DNA from: Phycisphaerae bacterium | Lineage (GTDB): Bacteria; Planctomycetota; Phycisphaerae; Sedimentisphaerales; SG8-4 | NCBI GenBank assembly: GCA_030613765.1 | Contig: JAUWLI010000042.1 | Coordinates: forward strand, 1 to 12,882 | DNA: 12,882 bases | Reading direction: 5' to 3' | Shown here: piece by piece, positions 1 to 7,509 of the stretch | How the letters are laid out: the number at the start of each line of letters is the position of its first letter | Position numbering within the stretch: the stretch's first letter is position 1 | Made by a program: the position numbers and the translations under genes | The notes under the pieces: generated by a model | Seen by the model: the letters and a program-made list of their open reading frames with translations, nothing else | Told to the model about the DNA's origin: nothing | Databases searched by the model: none

Positions 1-675
1 TTGCCGATGTCACTTATTACGGTTTATTTGGCAGTCGAGTACAGTCTTACCATTCGCCGCGAAAAACTTGTACCCGGCGGTATAGGCGACAGGATTGTTG
101 CTGTAATACGACAGTACGGCCCGGGACAATTGGAAGCACGAATATCCGAACAAAATGATTTTGTAAGTGTCGCAGTATCGAAGGCCCTCGGCCAGGGCAG
201 AGGTGATTGGTTCCGGATGCGAAGTGTGCTTGATGAATCATTGCAGGAGCAGGCGGGGGGTCTTTTACGCAGGATTGAGTGGGTTAATCTGATTGGCAAC
301 GTTTCGCCGATGGTGGGTCTGTTCGGTACGGTTTTCGGGATGATAAAGCTGTTCAATGCTATTGTAATGGCTGGTGGTCAGCCGCAACCGGCGCAGTTGG
401 CCGGGGGGATTTCGGTTGCACTGGTTACAACGTTCTGGGGCCTGTTTATTGCGATACCGGCTTTAGCGATGCACGGCGTGTTTTGCAACCGAATCGAGAC
501 GCTGGTAAACGATGCAGTTGTGGAGTCTGAGAATATTGTACCTGAGATAAGGCGCAGCCTAAAAAACCAAAAGCAGGCAAAAGCCCGGCATTCGGGGGAA
601 CCTAAACAGACGATTGGTGAGCTGAGAACGAAGCCGGTCAGGTCTTCAATAGAGTCCCTACGCTCCCAAACATAA
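1..675 (+). CDS. MotA/TolQ/ExbB proton channel family protein, 5' truncated
   Basis: This is an inner-membrane subunit of a proton-motive-force motor of the ExbB/TolQ type. With its ExbD/TolR partner it converts proton flow into work on the envelope, either TonB-type uptake or Tol-type constriction. The visible 224 residues begin inside the first membrane helix (LPMSLITVYLAVEYSL followed by the basic IRRE), so the true start lies left of the window; the TTG at position 1 is not a convincing start. A cytoplasmic loop follows. The second helix at residues 97-118 carries the family motif SPMVGLFGTVFGMIKLF, and the third lies at about 136-158 (SVALVTTFWGLFIAIPAL). The hydrophilic tail of about 45 residues is rich in Lys and Arg. 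The ExbD-like gene starts 17 bases after the stop, which indicates one operon. Whether it is ExbB or TolQ cannot be decided here; no tonB, tolA or tolB is in view. Confidence 0.9.
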   Translation: MPMSLITVYLAVEYSLTIRREKLVPGGIGDRIVAVIRQYGPGQLEARISEQNDFVSVAVSKALGQGRGDWFRMRSVLDESLQEQAGGLLRRIEWVNLIGNVSPMVGLFGTVFGMIKLFNAIVMAGGQPQPAQLAGGISVALVTTFWGLFIAIPALAMHGVFCNRIETLVNDAVVESENIVPEIRRSLKNQKQAKARHSGEPKQTIGELRTKPVRSSIESLRSQT

Positions 676-692
676 GATATGAGAAAAGGTTT

Positions 693-1184
693 ATGCCTTT
701 GAGAGGTAACAAGGATCTCCGTAGTTCCACGAAGTCGGGTTCTTTTAATATGACCCCGCTTATCGACATTGTTTTTCTGCTAATTATCTTTTTCCTGGTG
801 GTTTGTCAGTTCATCGAGGCTGAGAATTTTGAAGTGGCCGTTCCTGACGGCTGTTTATTTGCCACGACGGCTTCTGAGCCCGGGGCCCAGGGGACTACTA
901 CTATTACTGTTATGAAAACAAGTGCGGGAAAAAGTGCATTTGCGGTCGGCTCGGAGAAAATCCCGGCATCCGAAGGCTCGGATTTAACAGAACAAATTGC
1001 CCGATTGGTAGATTATAGCTTAAGAAATTTGCCCTCTGACCGAAGGATTGTTACATTGCGTGTTGACAGAGATGTTTGTTTTGCCCAGGCCCAATACGCG
1101 CTGGCTGCTATTGCTCAAAGCAGTGCGACAGATATCCAGTTAGCAGTCTTAAAGAATAGGGAACCGCCAAACGGTGAGCGGTGA
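693..1184 (+). CDS. ExbD/TolR family biopolymer transport protein
   Basis: This is the partner subunit of the preceding ExbB/TolQ-like channel: a single-pass protein whose membrane aspartate carries protons and whose periplasmic domain contacts the energised partner. It has 163 residues, a usual length for the family. Residues 1-18 are a short basic cytoplasmic segment. Residues 19-42 form the membrane helix with the hallmark NMTPLIDIVFLLIIFFL; Asp25 is the expected proton-binding residue. Residues 45-163 form the periplasmic domain, ending in a segment (IVTLRVDRDVCFAQAQYAL) that resembles the family's usual VxIxADxxxxYxxV pattern. The ATG at 693 follows AAAAGG by only three bases, so translation may rely on coupling to the upstream gene. 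The gene is convergent with clpX, with 30 bases between the stop codons. Confidence 0.9.
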   Translation: MPLRGNKDLRSSTKSGSFNMTPLIDIVFLLIIFFLVVCQFIEAENFEVAVPDGCLFATTASEPGAQGTTTITVMKTSAGKSAFAVGSEKIPASEGSDLTEQIARLVDYSLRNLPSDRRIVTLRVDRDVCFAQAQYALAAIAQSSATDIQLAVLKNREPPNGER

Positions 1185-1214
1185 AGCCCGCCAAAGTCGG
1201 GTCGAGCCGTCTTG

Positions 1215-2486
1215 TTATGCCGATTCTTTTTTTGCCCTTTTTTTTGCTGTGAACATGTCGGCTTTGCCTTCGACGATGTCGCGGGTGATTATGTATTTTG
1301 CGCCCTTTCCCTCCTCCGGCAGTAGATACATCAAGTCAACCATCAGCTCCTCAGTAATGGCACGTAATGCCCTGGCACCAGTGTCGCGTTTGAGCGCTTT
1401 CTGTGCCAGCGAGCGCAAGGCATCATCTGTAAATTCAAGCTTGGCATTCTCCATCTCAAAGAATTTTTGATACTGCTTTTGTAGGGCGTTTTTCGGCTTT
1501 GTCATTATGTCTATAAGTGCATTTTCATCAAGAGCCGAAAGGGTTGTAATTACGGGAAGTCTTCCAACCATTTCAGGAATCATTCCGTACTCGATGATAT
1601 CTTCCGGTATGACCTGGCCGATTATATCACTGTACTCGGTTTTTTCATCTGTTCGGCCGGCCAGTTCTGAATCGAAGCCTATCATTTTTTTGCCGAGTCG
1701 CTTCTTTGTGATATTTTCCAGCCCTATGAAAGTACCGCCACATATAAAAAGTATCTGTGTTGTGTCAATCTGTATGTAGGATTGTTCCGGGTGCTTTCTT
1801 CCACCTTGCGGCGGGATATTGGCAATGGTTCCTTCGAGCATCTTCAGTAATGCCTGCTGGACTCCTTCGCCGGAGACGTCACGTGTAATAGAAACGTTTT
1901 GGGTGGTTTTCCCGACCTTATCTATTTCATCGATGTAGACGATTCCTCTCTGGGCGGCCTCTATATCGTAGTCGGCGGACTGGACCAATCGGAGCAGGAA
2001 GTTCTCGACGTCTTCGCCGACATACCCGGCCTCGGTAACGGTGGTTGCATCACAAATTGCGAAAGGGACCTGCAATTTGCGGGCGAGAGTACGGGCGAGC
2101 AGTGTTTTGCCGGAACCGGTCGGCCCGATTAAGAGAACGTTGGATTTGTCTATTTCAACATCGCTGTCGTCACTATCAGTGTGCAGGAGCCGTTTATAGT
2201 GGTTGTGCACTGCAACAGAGAGATATTTTTTGGCGTGCACCTGGCTGATTACATATTGGTCGAGAAATTCTTTTATTTCTCTGGGCCTGGGGATTTCTTT
2301 GAGTGCAATTGCCGGTTTGCTGAGGTGTTTGCGGTCCTGCCGGATGATGTTGTGGCACAGTTCGACACATTCCGGACAGATAAAGACGTTGTTGGGCCCC
2401 TCTATGAAAGGCTCAGCCGGGCTTCCCGCCCGGCCGCAGAAGCTACAAATCGCTTTGTTTTTTTTGTTGTTCGAGCGCTTGGCCAT
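1215..2486 (-). CDS. clpX: ATP-dependent Clp protease ATP-binding subunit ClpX
   Basis: ClpX is a hexameric AAA+ unfoldase that recognises tagged proteins, unfolds them with ATP and threads them into ClpP. The 423-residue product matches the usual length of about 420. The N-terminal zinc-binding domain has C14-x2-C17 and C37-x2-C40. The AAA+ core shows Walker A GPTGSGKT (121-128), pore-1 loop GYVGED (154-159), Walker B IVYIDEID (182-189), pore-2 RKHP (230-233), the ClpP-docking IGF loop (269-271), an arginine finger in GRLP (R309) and sensor-2 GAR (370-372). All catalytic features are intact, so it should be active with ClpP. The start ATG (2486 on the reverse strand) has an upstream AGGA. 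Neither clpP nor tig is adjacent in this window, unlike the common tig-clpP-clpX order. The gene appears to be transcribed alone from a promoter at 2540-2568. Confidence 0.98.
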   Translation of the reverse strand: MAKRSNNKKNKAICSFCGRAGSPAEPFIEGPNNVFICPECVELCHNIIRQDRKHLSKPAIALKEIPRPREIKEFLDQYVISQVHAKKYLSVAVHNHYKRLLHTDSDDSDVEIDKSNVLLIGPTGSGKTLLARTLARKLQVPFAICDATTVTEAGYVGEDVENFLLRLVQSADYDIEAAQRGIVYIDEIDKVGKTTQNVSITRDVSGEGVQQALLKMLEGTIANIPPQGGRKHPEQSYIQIDTTQILFICGGTFIGLENITKKRLGKKMIGFDSELAGRTDEKTEYSDIIGQVIPEDIIEYGMIPEMVGRLPVITTLSALDENALIDIMTKPKNALQKQYQKFFEMENAKLEFTDDALRSLAQKALKRDTGARALRAITEELMVDLMYLLPEEGKGAKYIITRDIVEGKADMFTAKKRAKKESA

Positions 2487-2539
2487 TATTTTGTTCCTGT
2501 TCTAAAGTAAATATCGGTTTTTGTGTTGTATATGTTTAT

Positions 2540-2568
2540 ATTATAGTTCATCGCGACTATTTATGCAA
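2540..2568 (-). promoter_or_regulatory. Sigma-70-type promoter for clpX
   Basis: Read on the minus strand, a -35 box TTGCAT (2563-2568) and a perfect -10 TATAAT (2540-2545) are separated by exactly 17 bases. Transcription would start near 2533, giving a leader of roughly 45 bases before the clpX ATG. The assignment rests on consensus match and position only. No heat-shock inverted repeat (CIRCE) is seen beside it. Confidence 0.65.
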
Positions 2569-2584
2569 AGTTTAATTACTCATC

Positions 2585-2698
2585 TCAACATCCTATTTCA
2601 GAAGGGATTTTGGTTACAAAGGGCGATGGGAAAAGGAATTCTGCGATTTTTTCGGGCGTAATGTCTCGGCGGGCGATGACTGCACAATCCCCGGTCAT
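2585..2698 (-). CDS. Possible small hypothetical ORF, 37 aa (doubtful)
   Basis: On the minus strand in the clpX-ahcY gap, a reading frame is open for about 58 codons. It contains an ATG (reverse strand at 2698) that would give 37 residues starting MTGDCAVIARRDITPEKIAE and ending in IPSEIGC. The amino-acid mix and the ATC/GCC/GAA-rich codons look protein-like, which is why it is listed. Against it, no Shine-Dalgarno sequence precedes the ATG, no family is recognised, and the ahcY promoter lies just beyond it. It could be the broken remnant of a longer gene whose stop lies just upstream of the clpX promoter, or chance. Confidence 0.2.
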   Translation of the reverse strand: MTGDCAVIARRDITPEKIAEFLFPSPFVTKIPSEIGC

Positions 2699-2708
2699 AT
2701 CGGGTGCA
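2681..2708. repeat. Small imperfect inverted repeat upstream of ahcY promoter
   Basis: TGCAC (2681-2685) pairs with GTGCA (2704-2708), and CCG (2691-2693) pairs with CGG (2701-2703) inside it, with an unpaired bulge on the 5' side. It lies about 30 bases upstream of the ahcY -35 box. It could be a protein-binding site or chance. It has no T-tract, so it is not a terminator, and it lies upstream of the proposed transcription start, so it is not a leader riboswitch. Confidence 0.25.
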
Positions 2709-2739
2709 GGATGCCGTAGTATTTGTGGAAATAAAAGGC

Positions 2740-2768
2740 TTGCAGATTTGGCCTCCTGGCTTTATATT
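2740..2768 (+). promoter_or_regulatory. Sigma-70-type promoter for ahcY
   Basis: A -35 TTGCAG (2740-2745) and a -10 TATATT (2763-2768) are 17 bases apart. Initiation near 2775 would give a leader of about 27 bases with the ribosome binding site GAAAGG (2788-2793) eight bases before the ATG at 2802. The 315-base gap 2487-2801 therefore holds two divergent promoters, a weak inverted repeat and one doubtful small ORF. The leader is too short for a SAM- or SAH-sensing riboswitch. Confidence 0.6.
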
Positions 2769-2801
2769 ACTCTTCCTGCATATTTTTGAAAGGTTTGATA
2801 A

Positions 2802-4061
2802 ATGAAGTATGACGTAGCTGATTTATCGTTGGCACCGGAGGGCAAGAGGCGTATTTTGTGGGCAGATAATGATATGCCGGCCCTGGCGGAGATTCGCAAG
2901 CGATTTGCAAAGAGCAAACCATTAAAGGGTAAAAACGTTTCGGCTTGTTTGCATATAACTGCCGAAACGGCTAATCTTGCCAGGACTCTGAAAGCCAGTG
3001 GGGCGAATGTTGTTCTCTGCGCATCCAATCCCCTGAGCACACAGGACGATGTGTCGGCATCGCTGGTGAAGGATTTTAAGATAGCGGTCTTTGCCATCTG
3101 CGGGGAAAATCGCGCGACCTATTACAAGCACATCCATGCTGCGATCGACCATAAGCCGGTAATTACGTTTGACGACGGTGCTGATTTGGTGAATGAACTG
3201 CATACAAGCAGAAAGAAAGAAGCCCACCGGATTATTGCGAGTATGGAGGAGACTACTACCGGTGTTATTCGTCTGCGGGCGATGGCAAATGCAGGCAAGT
3301 TAAAGTTTCCGGTTATTGCGGTAAACGACGCTGCGACCAAACACCTTTTCGACAACCGCTATGGTACGGGGCAGTCCACGGTTGACGGTATTATTCGAGC
3401 GACTGATTTTCTGATGGCCGGCAAGAAGGTTGTTGTGGCGGGGTACGGTTGGTGTGGACGCGGCCTTGCTATGCGGGCGAGAGGAATGGGAGCGATCGTT
3501 ATTGTCACCGAAATTGACGCAATCAAGGCGCTCGAAGCATCTATGGACGGATTTGCAGTTATGCCAATGGCGCAGGCGGCAAGGGTCGGTGAGCTGTTCG
3601 TAACGCTTACCGGCAATAAAAGTGTTATACGAGCCGAGCATTTTCGTGTGATGAAGGACAGGGCGGTTGTTGCCAACAGCGGGCATTTCAACGTTGAGAT
3701 AGACATACCGGCTCTGAAAAGGCTCAGCAAGAAGGTAAGCCGTAATGTTCGCAACCATGTCGATGAATATATCCTAAAGAATAACAAGCGAATTTACCTT
3801 CTGGCAGAAGGGCGGTTGATTAACCTTGCGGCGGCTGAGGGTCATCCTGCAAGTGTGATGGATATGAGCTTTGCGACGCAGGCATTAGAGGCTGAATATG
3901 TGATGAAAAAACAGGGCAAGCTTGCCGTTGCGGTCCACGATGTCCCTATAGAGATAGAGCAGCGAGTAAGCAAGCTCAAACTTAAGTCAATGTCGATTGG
4001 GATAGACAAACTTACGGCTGAACAAATCGAATATCTTGCCAGCAGTGGTGAAGGAACATAG
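2802..4061 (+). CDS. ahcY: Adenosylhomocysteinase (S-adenosyl-L-homocysteine hydrolase)
   Basis: This cytosolic NAD-dependent enzyme splits S-adenosylhomocysteine into adenosine and homocysteine. It relieves product inhibition of methyltransferases and feeds the activated methyl cycle. The 419 residues fit the shorter bacterial/archaeal form; the C-terminus is LTAEQIEYLASS...GT rather than the KPDHYRY ending of the long form. Visible motifs are SNPLSTQDDV (75-84), EETTTG (149-154) for substrate contact, and VNDAATKHLFDNRYGTGQS (174-192), in which K180 and D184 match the catalytic Lys/Asp pair. The NAD-binding glycine motif GYGWCGRG lies at 214-221 and NSGHFNVEID in the C-terminal half. Nothing is missing. 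The start is supported by GAAAGG eight bases upstream. The next gene begins 63 bases later behind a hairpin. Related enzymes in some archaea prefer S-inosylhomocysteine, so substrate preference is inferred. Confidence 0.95.
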   Translation: MKYDVADLSLAPEGKRRILWADNDMPALAEIRKRFAKSKPLKGKNVSACLHITAETANLARTLKASGANVVLCASNPLSTQDDVSASLVKDFKIAVFAICGENRATYYKHIHAAIDHKPVITFDDGADLVNELHTSRKKEAHRIIASMEETTTGVIRLRAMANAGKLKFPVIAVNDAATKHLFDNRYGTGQSTVDGIIRATDFLMAGKKVVVAGYGWCGRGLAMRARGMGAIVIVTEIDAIKALEASMDGFAVMPMAQAARVGELFVTLTGNKSVIRAEHFRVMKDRAVVANSGHFNVEIDIPALKRLSKKVSRNVRNHVDEYILKNNKRIYLLAEGRLINLAAAEGHPASVMDMSFATQALEAEYVMKKQGKLAVAVHDVPIEIEQRVSKLKLKSMSIGIDKLTAEQIEYLASSGEGT

Positions 4062-4108
4062 CCCGATGCTCGTTACTCGGAACTCGTAAGACAAAATCGA
4101 GAATCGGG
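4062..4108 (+). repeat. Imperfect inverted repeat / RNA hairpin between ahcY and next gene
   Basis: Immediately after the ahcY stop, CCCGAT (4062-4067) pairs with ATCGGG (4103-4108) and CTCG (4069-4072) with CGAG (4098-4101), interrupted by one G/A mismatch. A smaller TTAC/GTAA pair (4073-4076 with 4086-4089) sits in the loop. No T-run follows, so it is not a classical intrinsic terminator. It ends only 16 bases before the next start codon, close to that gene's AAGGTAGG ribosome site. It could block 3' decay of the ahcY message or tune translation of the next gene. Confidence 0.45.
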
Positions 4109-4124
4109 TCTCGAAGGTAGGTTT

Positions 4125-6044
4125 ATGAATAATAAACAGGCGGAAAAAACATCCCCTGCTTCGGCAGGTTCAGATTCATCCCTGCCAAAGCCGGGAGTAG
4201 CCTCGAAGTCTTTTATGGCTTTTGGCCCTACGTTGCACTATAGCCATGAAAATGTTTTGAGGTGCTGGCTGCTTTCATTTGTGACCTTTAGTGTTAGTTG
4301 CCTTTTCTGGTCGAAGATGCTGACCGGCGCATTCTGGTCGATTAATCCCCACAATCCGACTTCTTCAGAATTTTGGCGTTTGGGCCAGTCTATTATCACC
4401 GGGGCGAGCAGGGGGGTGAGCATATTTGAATATCCCTGGCAGATTCTTGTTTTAGGGCTTCTCATGGGTATTATTGCGGTTGTACCTGTGATGGTATCGC
4501 AGCTTATGAGCTTTAGTTACAGTTTTCCTTTTATATTGGCGGTGTTTTTTTTGGCCGATATGCCGGGCTTTGCGGTTTGCATTTTGGTTAGTTGTGTTGC
4601 TGCGGCATGCCGTCCTCTTCGTTTTCGCTCCCGCATTATTGCAGTAGCGTTATGCACAGCGCCGCAGCTTCTTTACTGGGGATACTTCGGTGGCGCCTGG
4701 AAGTTAGAACCTATTAAATTAGGATTTTCTTTCGCGCCCTGGATTTGTGCCTGGATTATTGGTTTGTCAATAGCGGCATTGGTTCTGGGCATAGGTCATT
4801 ATACGCGTTATAAGCCGGGCCTGGTCTGGGTGTTTACCTTAGTTTTCCTTTTGTTGGCAATCGTGACTTTTGAAATAAGAATAGGCTTTGATGAGCTTGA
4901 CTATCAGCTCTACGTGGCCAAGAATGATCCGGAACAGGCAATCGAATTTCACGAGCACCCCATAAGAGAAGCGTTTGACAAGACGCTTACAGACCCTGGT
5001 GTTAAAAAATATCTTGCGAGTTCCTTCTACTCCACCGACCCGATACTGCTGCGTGCAGAGTTGAAAGTGGAAATCCAGAAACAGCTAAGCTATGGCCATT
5101 GGCCGAGTTGGTTTATAGTACCTGGGGAACTGGATTTTCGCGCGAAAAAACTACAGCTTTTCGAAGAATACGAGTCATTTATATCGCGTCGTTCTCAAAG
5201 CCCTCGGATGCCTATAGCGCTTTACTACAAGGCTCTTCTGAGTGAATATCGGCCGGACTACAATATCCTTGATCAAAAAGAAAAACTGCGTTTTTATAAT
5301 GATTATCCACATCGTGATTCTTTGCCGACATGGCATCGTCTTTATGAACAGTTTCCAGACAGCAGCGAGTCACTTGAGGCACGATGGCGTATTGCAAAGG
5401 ATTTGGCCGGCCGAGTTAAGTTTGGACAGGCTGACAAGCTTCTTAAGGAGGCACAAGGTAAACTTGTCGAAAAATTAAAACTACTCGAGAAAGACCAACC
5501 ACCAGGTGATACATTCTTTAGTCCATTTCGTCCAGTGGCTGATTCGACAATGACGGCGTTTAAATTGACAGAGTTGCAAAGCAAATTAAATCTGTTGCGG
5601 AACCTTATAGGCCCGGAAAATCGAGTCGGGGGGGCGGACACAGAGAAACGTTTGGCGAGATTTGTTATGTTAAACCCGCACAGCGCAGATTTCCCCTGGC
5701 ATCTCGACGAGTTGCTGAAACAGATGGGCGACAAGGACCCACTCCGTGACAATATTATGTTGGCTAAAGCGAAACTTGTTGCTGATGAGCAACTTCGAGC
5801 TGAACAATTAGCCCAATTACACCGCGACTTCCAGAGTACCGATGGTGGGATGCAGGCATTATACGAACTTGGTCTTTTGAAGAGACGTCAGTGGAGCCAG
5901 CAGGATAAGTCAAATGTAGAGTTGAAGAAGAAGCTTTTAGTTGAGACAAGAGCAATTTTGACGAGTTTTATCAGCTTGTATCCGGGCGGCATCTTTACTG
6001 AGCAGGCCCAGAAGATTCTGGATGACCTGCCTGTAGTTGATTAG
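4125..6044 (+). CDS. Hypothetical polytopic membrane protein with TPR-like C-terminal region
   Basis: I do not recognise a named family. The 639 residues divide into three parts. Residues 1-44 form a hydrophilic Ser/Pro/Lys-rich cytoplasmic lead. Residues about 45-254 hold roughly seven hydrophobic helices (about 45-66, 104-128, two within 130-165, 170-188, 203-226 and 231-254). A soluble, mostly helical region runs from 255 to 639. The soluble part contains units resembling TPR or YbgF-type repeats, for example FPDSSESLEARWRIAKDL and, at the end, a YPGG...TEQAQKILDDL unit. A large charged tail after the last helix suggests an envelope scaffolding or assembly role, but this is inference. The ATG at 4125 follows AAGGTAGG. 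No promoter stands out in the 63-base gap, so read-through from ahcY is likely. Confidence 0.8.
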   Translation: MNNKQAEKTSPASAGSDSSLPKPGVASKSFMAFGPTLHYSHENVLRCWLLSFVTFSVSCLFWSKMLTGAFWSINPHNPTSSEFWRLGQSIITGASRGVSIFEYPWQILVLGLLMGIIAVVPVMVSQLMSFSYSFPFILAVFFLADMPGFAVCILVSCVAAACRPLRFRSRIIAVALCTAPQLLYWGYFGGAWKLEPIKLGFSFAPWICAWIIGLSIAALVLGIGHYTRYKPGLVWVFTLVFLLLAIVTFEIRIGFDELDYQLYVAKNDPEQAIEFHEHPIREAFDKTLTDPGVKKYLASSFYSTDPILLRAELKVEIQKQLSYGHWPSWFIVPGELDFRAKKLQLFEEYESFISRRSQSPRMPIALYYKALLSEYRPDYNILDQKEKLRFYNDYPHRDSLPTWHRLYEQFPDSSESLEARWRIAKDLAGRVKFGQADKLLKEAQGKLVEKLKLLEKDQPPGDTFFSPFRPVADSTMTAFKLTELQSKLNLLRNLIGPENRVGGADTEKRLARFVMLNPHSADFPWHLDELLKQMGDKDPLRDNIMLAKAKLVADEQLRAEQLAQLHRDFQSTDGGMQALYELGLLKRRQWSQQDKSNVELKKKLLVETRAILTSFISLYPGGIFTEQAQKILDDLPVVD

Positions 6045-6076
6045 ATTTTAAGCGGCTTGACAGGTGGGGATTGGGG

Positions 6077-6104
6077 TTGACTTTTCTACAAATTATGCTA
6101 TCAT
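6077..6104 (+). promoter_or_regulatory. Sigma-70-type promoter for the GGDEF gene
   Basis: A -35 TTGACT (6077-6082) and an extended -10 TGCTATCAT (6096-6104) are separated by 16 bases from the -35 to TATCAT. Initiation near 6111 would leave a leader of about 65-80 bases before the diguanylate cyclase start. The match is to consensus only. Confidence 0.55.
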
Positions 6105-6176
6105 GGAAAGCGACAATCGATAGTTTTTTGTGCTTTCTACACGTTTCTATCACAGGATATTAGCTAAACTGGAGAA

Positions 6177-7247
6177 ATGGGAACATTTAATATGCGAATT
6201 CGCTCTGATTCAAATGCCGCCAAGATTCTGCTGATAGGCGATGTTGGCAGGGCGTTTTTAGATGTCGAGGCTGTCGGAGAACTGCCCTGCCAGGTTACTC
6301 CTAATATGCCTGAGGCAATCGAGGCTGCATCGAAGAACAACTTTGCAGCGATCGCTATCGTAATGTCCGGCTTGTCCTCTAAATTAAGCTTGGCTCTCAA
6401 AGCCCTGAGTGAGGTTAAGGCAGGTGCAAAAATTGTTCTTCTGGCGCAGATGTGGGAAGAGCCGATTGCGATGCAACTTGTTGAAGATTCCTTCAATCGT
6501 GCAGGGGCAGCGGATGATTATGTGATTTGTCCAATCCGTGCGAGACGGTTCTACGAATTCATTATGTTCCCTCACGGCAAACGGGCAACCGGAACTGTGA
6601 CACAAATTGCTGTTGATGCTGCGATAGAAAAAAAGATAAGACATCTTGAAAAGTTGGCTACAGAGGATGATTTGACGGGCCTGAAGAATCGAAGATATAT
6701 AAGGGAGTTTTCCAGGCAAATTATAGAACATGCCATGAAGGAAAATGGGCGTGTAACACTGCTTATTTTTGATATTGACAACTTCAAACATTACAATGAT
6801 GTTTACGGTCATTCGGCTGGAGACGAAATTCTAAGTCAGGCTGCTGTTTTAATGCGGCGCTGCTGCCGCGGCCACGATGTTGTCGGCAGGATTGGCGGCG
6901 ATGAATTTGCTGTTGTTTTCTGGGATGAACCGCAGGCTAAGTCGGCTGGGATGTCGGCTGAGGGCTCAGAGAGGCGCTCGGCGATGGCGCAACATCCTAA
7001 AGAGGCGATGTCTGTAGCAAAGCGATTCCAAAAAGAATTAGGAAAAGCTGAATTACATTTGTTAGGCCCGGAAGGTAAAGGAGTATTGACAATAAGTGGC
7101 GGGCTGGCGAGCCTGGGCAACGGTTGTTCAACAGTGCAGGAGCTTTTTGAGCAGACAGACAAGGCACTGCTGGAAGCTAAACGCAGCGGCAAAAACAGAA
7201 TCTATCTTGTCGGCAGGCCTGAAGGCGACATTGCTGATGTAGAGTAA
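6177..7247 (+). CDS. Diguanylate cyclase (GGDEF) with degenerate receiver-like N-terminal domain
   Basis: The product should make cyclic di-GMP from two GTP, setting attachment, motility or secretion programmes. Residues 16-135 have a CheY-like layout (KILLIGD strand, alternating strands and helices, then DDYVICPI) but lack the usual features. No Asp appears at the end of strand 3 (57-66, AAIAIVMSGL), and the conserved Lys before Pro is Cys118. It is probably a pseudo-receiver. A charged helix (about 144-162) leads into DDLTGL and the catalytic domain. The GGDEF motif is intact (240-244) and is preceded five residues upstream by RGHD (231-234), the RxxD inhibitory I-site. A hydrophilic insertion of about 25 residues (SAGMSAEGSERRS region) follows the active site. 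Start choice is uncertain: GGAG (6171-6174) is only two bases from this ATG, and the in-frame ATG at 6192 with GGGA upstream is equally possible. No EAL domain is present. Confidence 0.93.
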   Translation: MGTFNMRIRSDSNAAKILLIGDVGRAFLDVEAVGELPCQVTPNMPEAIEAASKNNFAAIAIVMSGLSSKLSLALKALSEVKAGAKIVLLAQMWEEPIAMQLVEDSFNRAGAADDYVICPIRARRFYEFIMFPHGKRATGTVTQIAVDAAIEKKIRHLEKLATEDDLTGLKNRRYIREFSRQIIEHAMKENGRVTLLIFDIDNFKHYNDVYGHSAGDEILSQAAVLMRRCCRGHDVVGRIGGDEFAVVFWDEPQAKSAGMSAEGSERRSAMAQHPKEAMSVAKRFQKELGKAELHLLGPEGKGVLTISGGLASLGNGCSTVQELFEQTDKALLEAKRSGKNRIYLVGRPEGDIADVE

Positions 7248-7306
7248 TTTCATATCGAGTTAACTACAACTGTCCGGTTGAAAGCCAGATAGTATCAACT
7301 AAGGCG

Positions 7307-7401
7307 ACAGTCTTGGGATAGTTTCCTAAGGCATAGGGAACCTGCTACACAAATCATTTACTTTGGCCTGCGTCTGTTCTCTCAACGACTCACCTATTTT
7401 G
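7307..7401. repeat. Left copy of the 95-bp direct repeat flanking the subtilase gene
   Basis: This stretch aligns without gaps to 12771-12865 (offset 5464), with about 18 mismatches by hand count, roughly 81% identity. It contains 19 bases past an aligned stop codon plus about 24 codons read on the minus strand. The offset equals the length of the subtilase segment plus one repeat, so the two copies bracket exactly one gene. Similarity is not evident on either side. Confidence 0.8.
7326..7401 (-). pseudogene. Truncated 3' relic of a glyA-like gene
   Basis: Read on the minus strand this gives KIGESLREQTQAKVNDLCSR followed by FPMP and a TAG stop. It is nearly identical to the C-terminus encoded at 12790-12882, and the pattern V-x-x-L-C-x-R-F-P resembles serine hydroxymethyltransferase ends. 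Upstream of the K-I-G the similarity vanishes and an in-frame stop appears at 7410-7412, so only about 25 codons remain and no protein is made. Most differences from the right-hand copy are at third codon positions. The relic sits between the GGDEF gene and the subtilase promoter. The gap 7248-7630 (383 bases) therefore contains this relic, an A-tract region, a promoter and a leader. Confidence 0.6.
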
Positions 7402-7470
7402 CTTACTATTTATACCATTTCAATACGGCAAAATCTTCCCACCAAAGACCATAAACCATAGAAATCCTCC

Positions 7471-7508
7471 AAAAATGCTCAAAAAAACGTCCGAAAAAAT
7501 GGAAAAAA
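7471..7508 (+). promoter_or_regulatory. Phased A-tracts (UP-element-like, bent DNA)
   Basis: Four A-runs lie at 7471-7475, 7481-7487, 7494-7499 and 7503-7508. Their centres are 9-12.5 bases apart, averaging about 10.8, close to one helical turn. They end directly against the -35 box of the subtilase promoter. Such phasing is known to bend DNA and to help RNA polymerase alpha subunits; a role here is inferred. Confidence 0.5.
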
Positions 7509-7509
7509 C

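Noticed and set aside
679..702. Mini-ORF (MRKGLCL) overlapping the exbD start
   Set aside because: It is eight codons out of frame with exbD and is expected by chance; the exbD frame itself is clearly coding.
1187..1244. Short stems (CCCG/CGGG; AAG-CGG/CCG-CTT) and T-runs between exbD and clpX, as a terminator
   Set aside because: The stems are only 4-6 pairs, and the T-runs start about 13 bases away inside the clpX coding end, where they encode lysines on the minus strand. Not a convincing intrinsic terminator.
2640..2801. SAM or SAH riboswitch upstream of ahcY
   Set aside because: I see no recognisable riboswitch core, and the inferred promoter leaves a leader of only about 27 bases. The small inverted repeat lies upstream of transcription.
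7307..7401. The flanking repeats as insertion-sequence terminal repeats
   Set aside because: They are direct rather than inverted, 81% identical, encode a protein C-terminus with synonymous divergence, and enclose no transposase.
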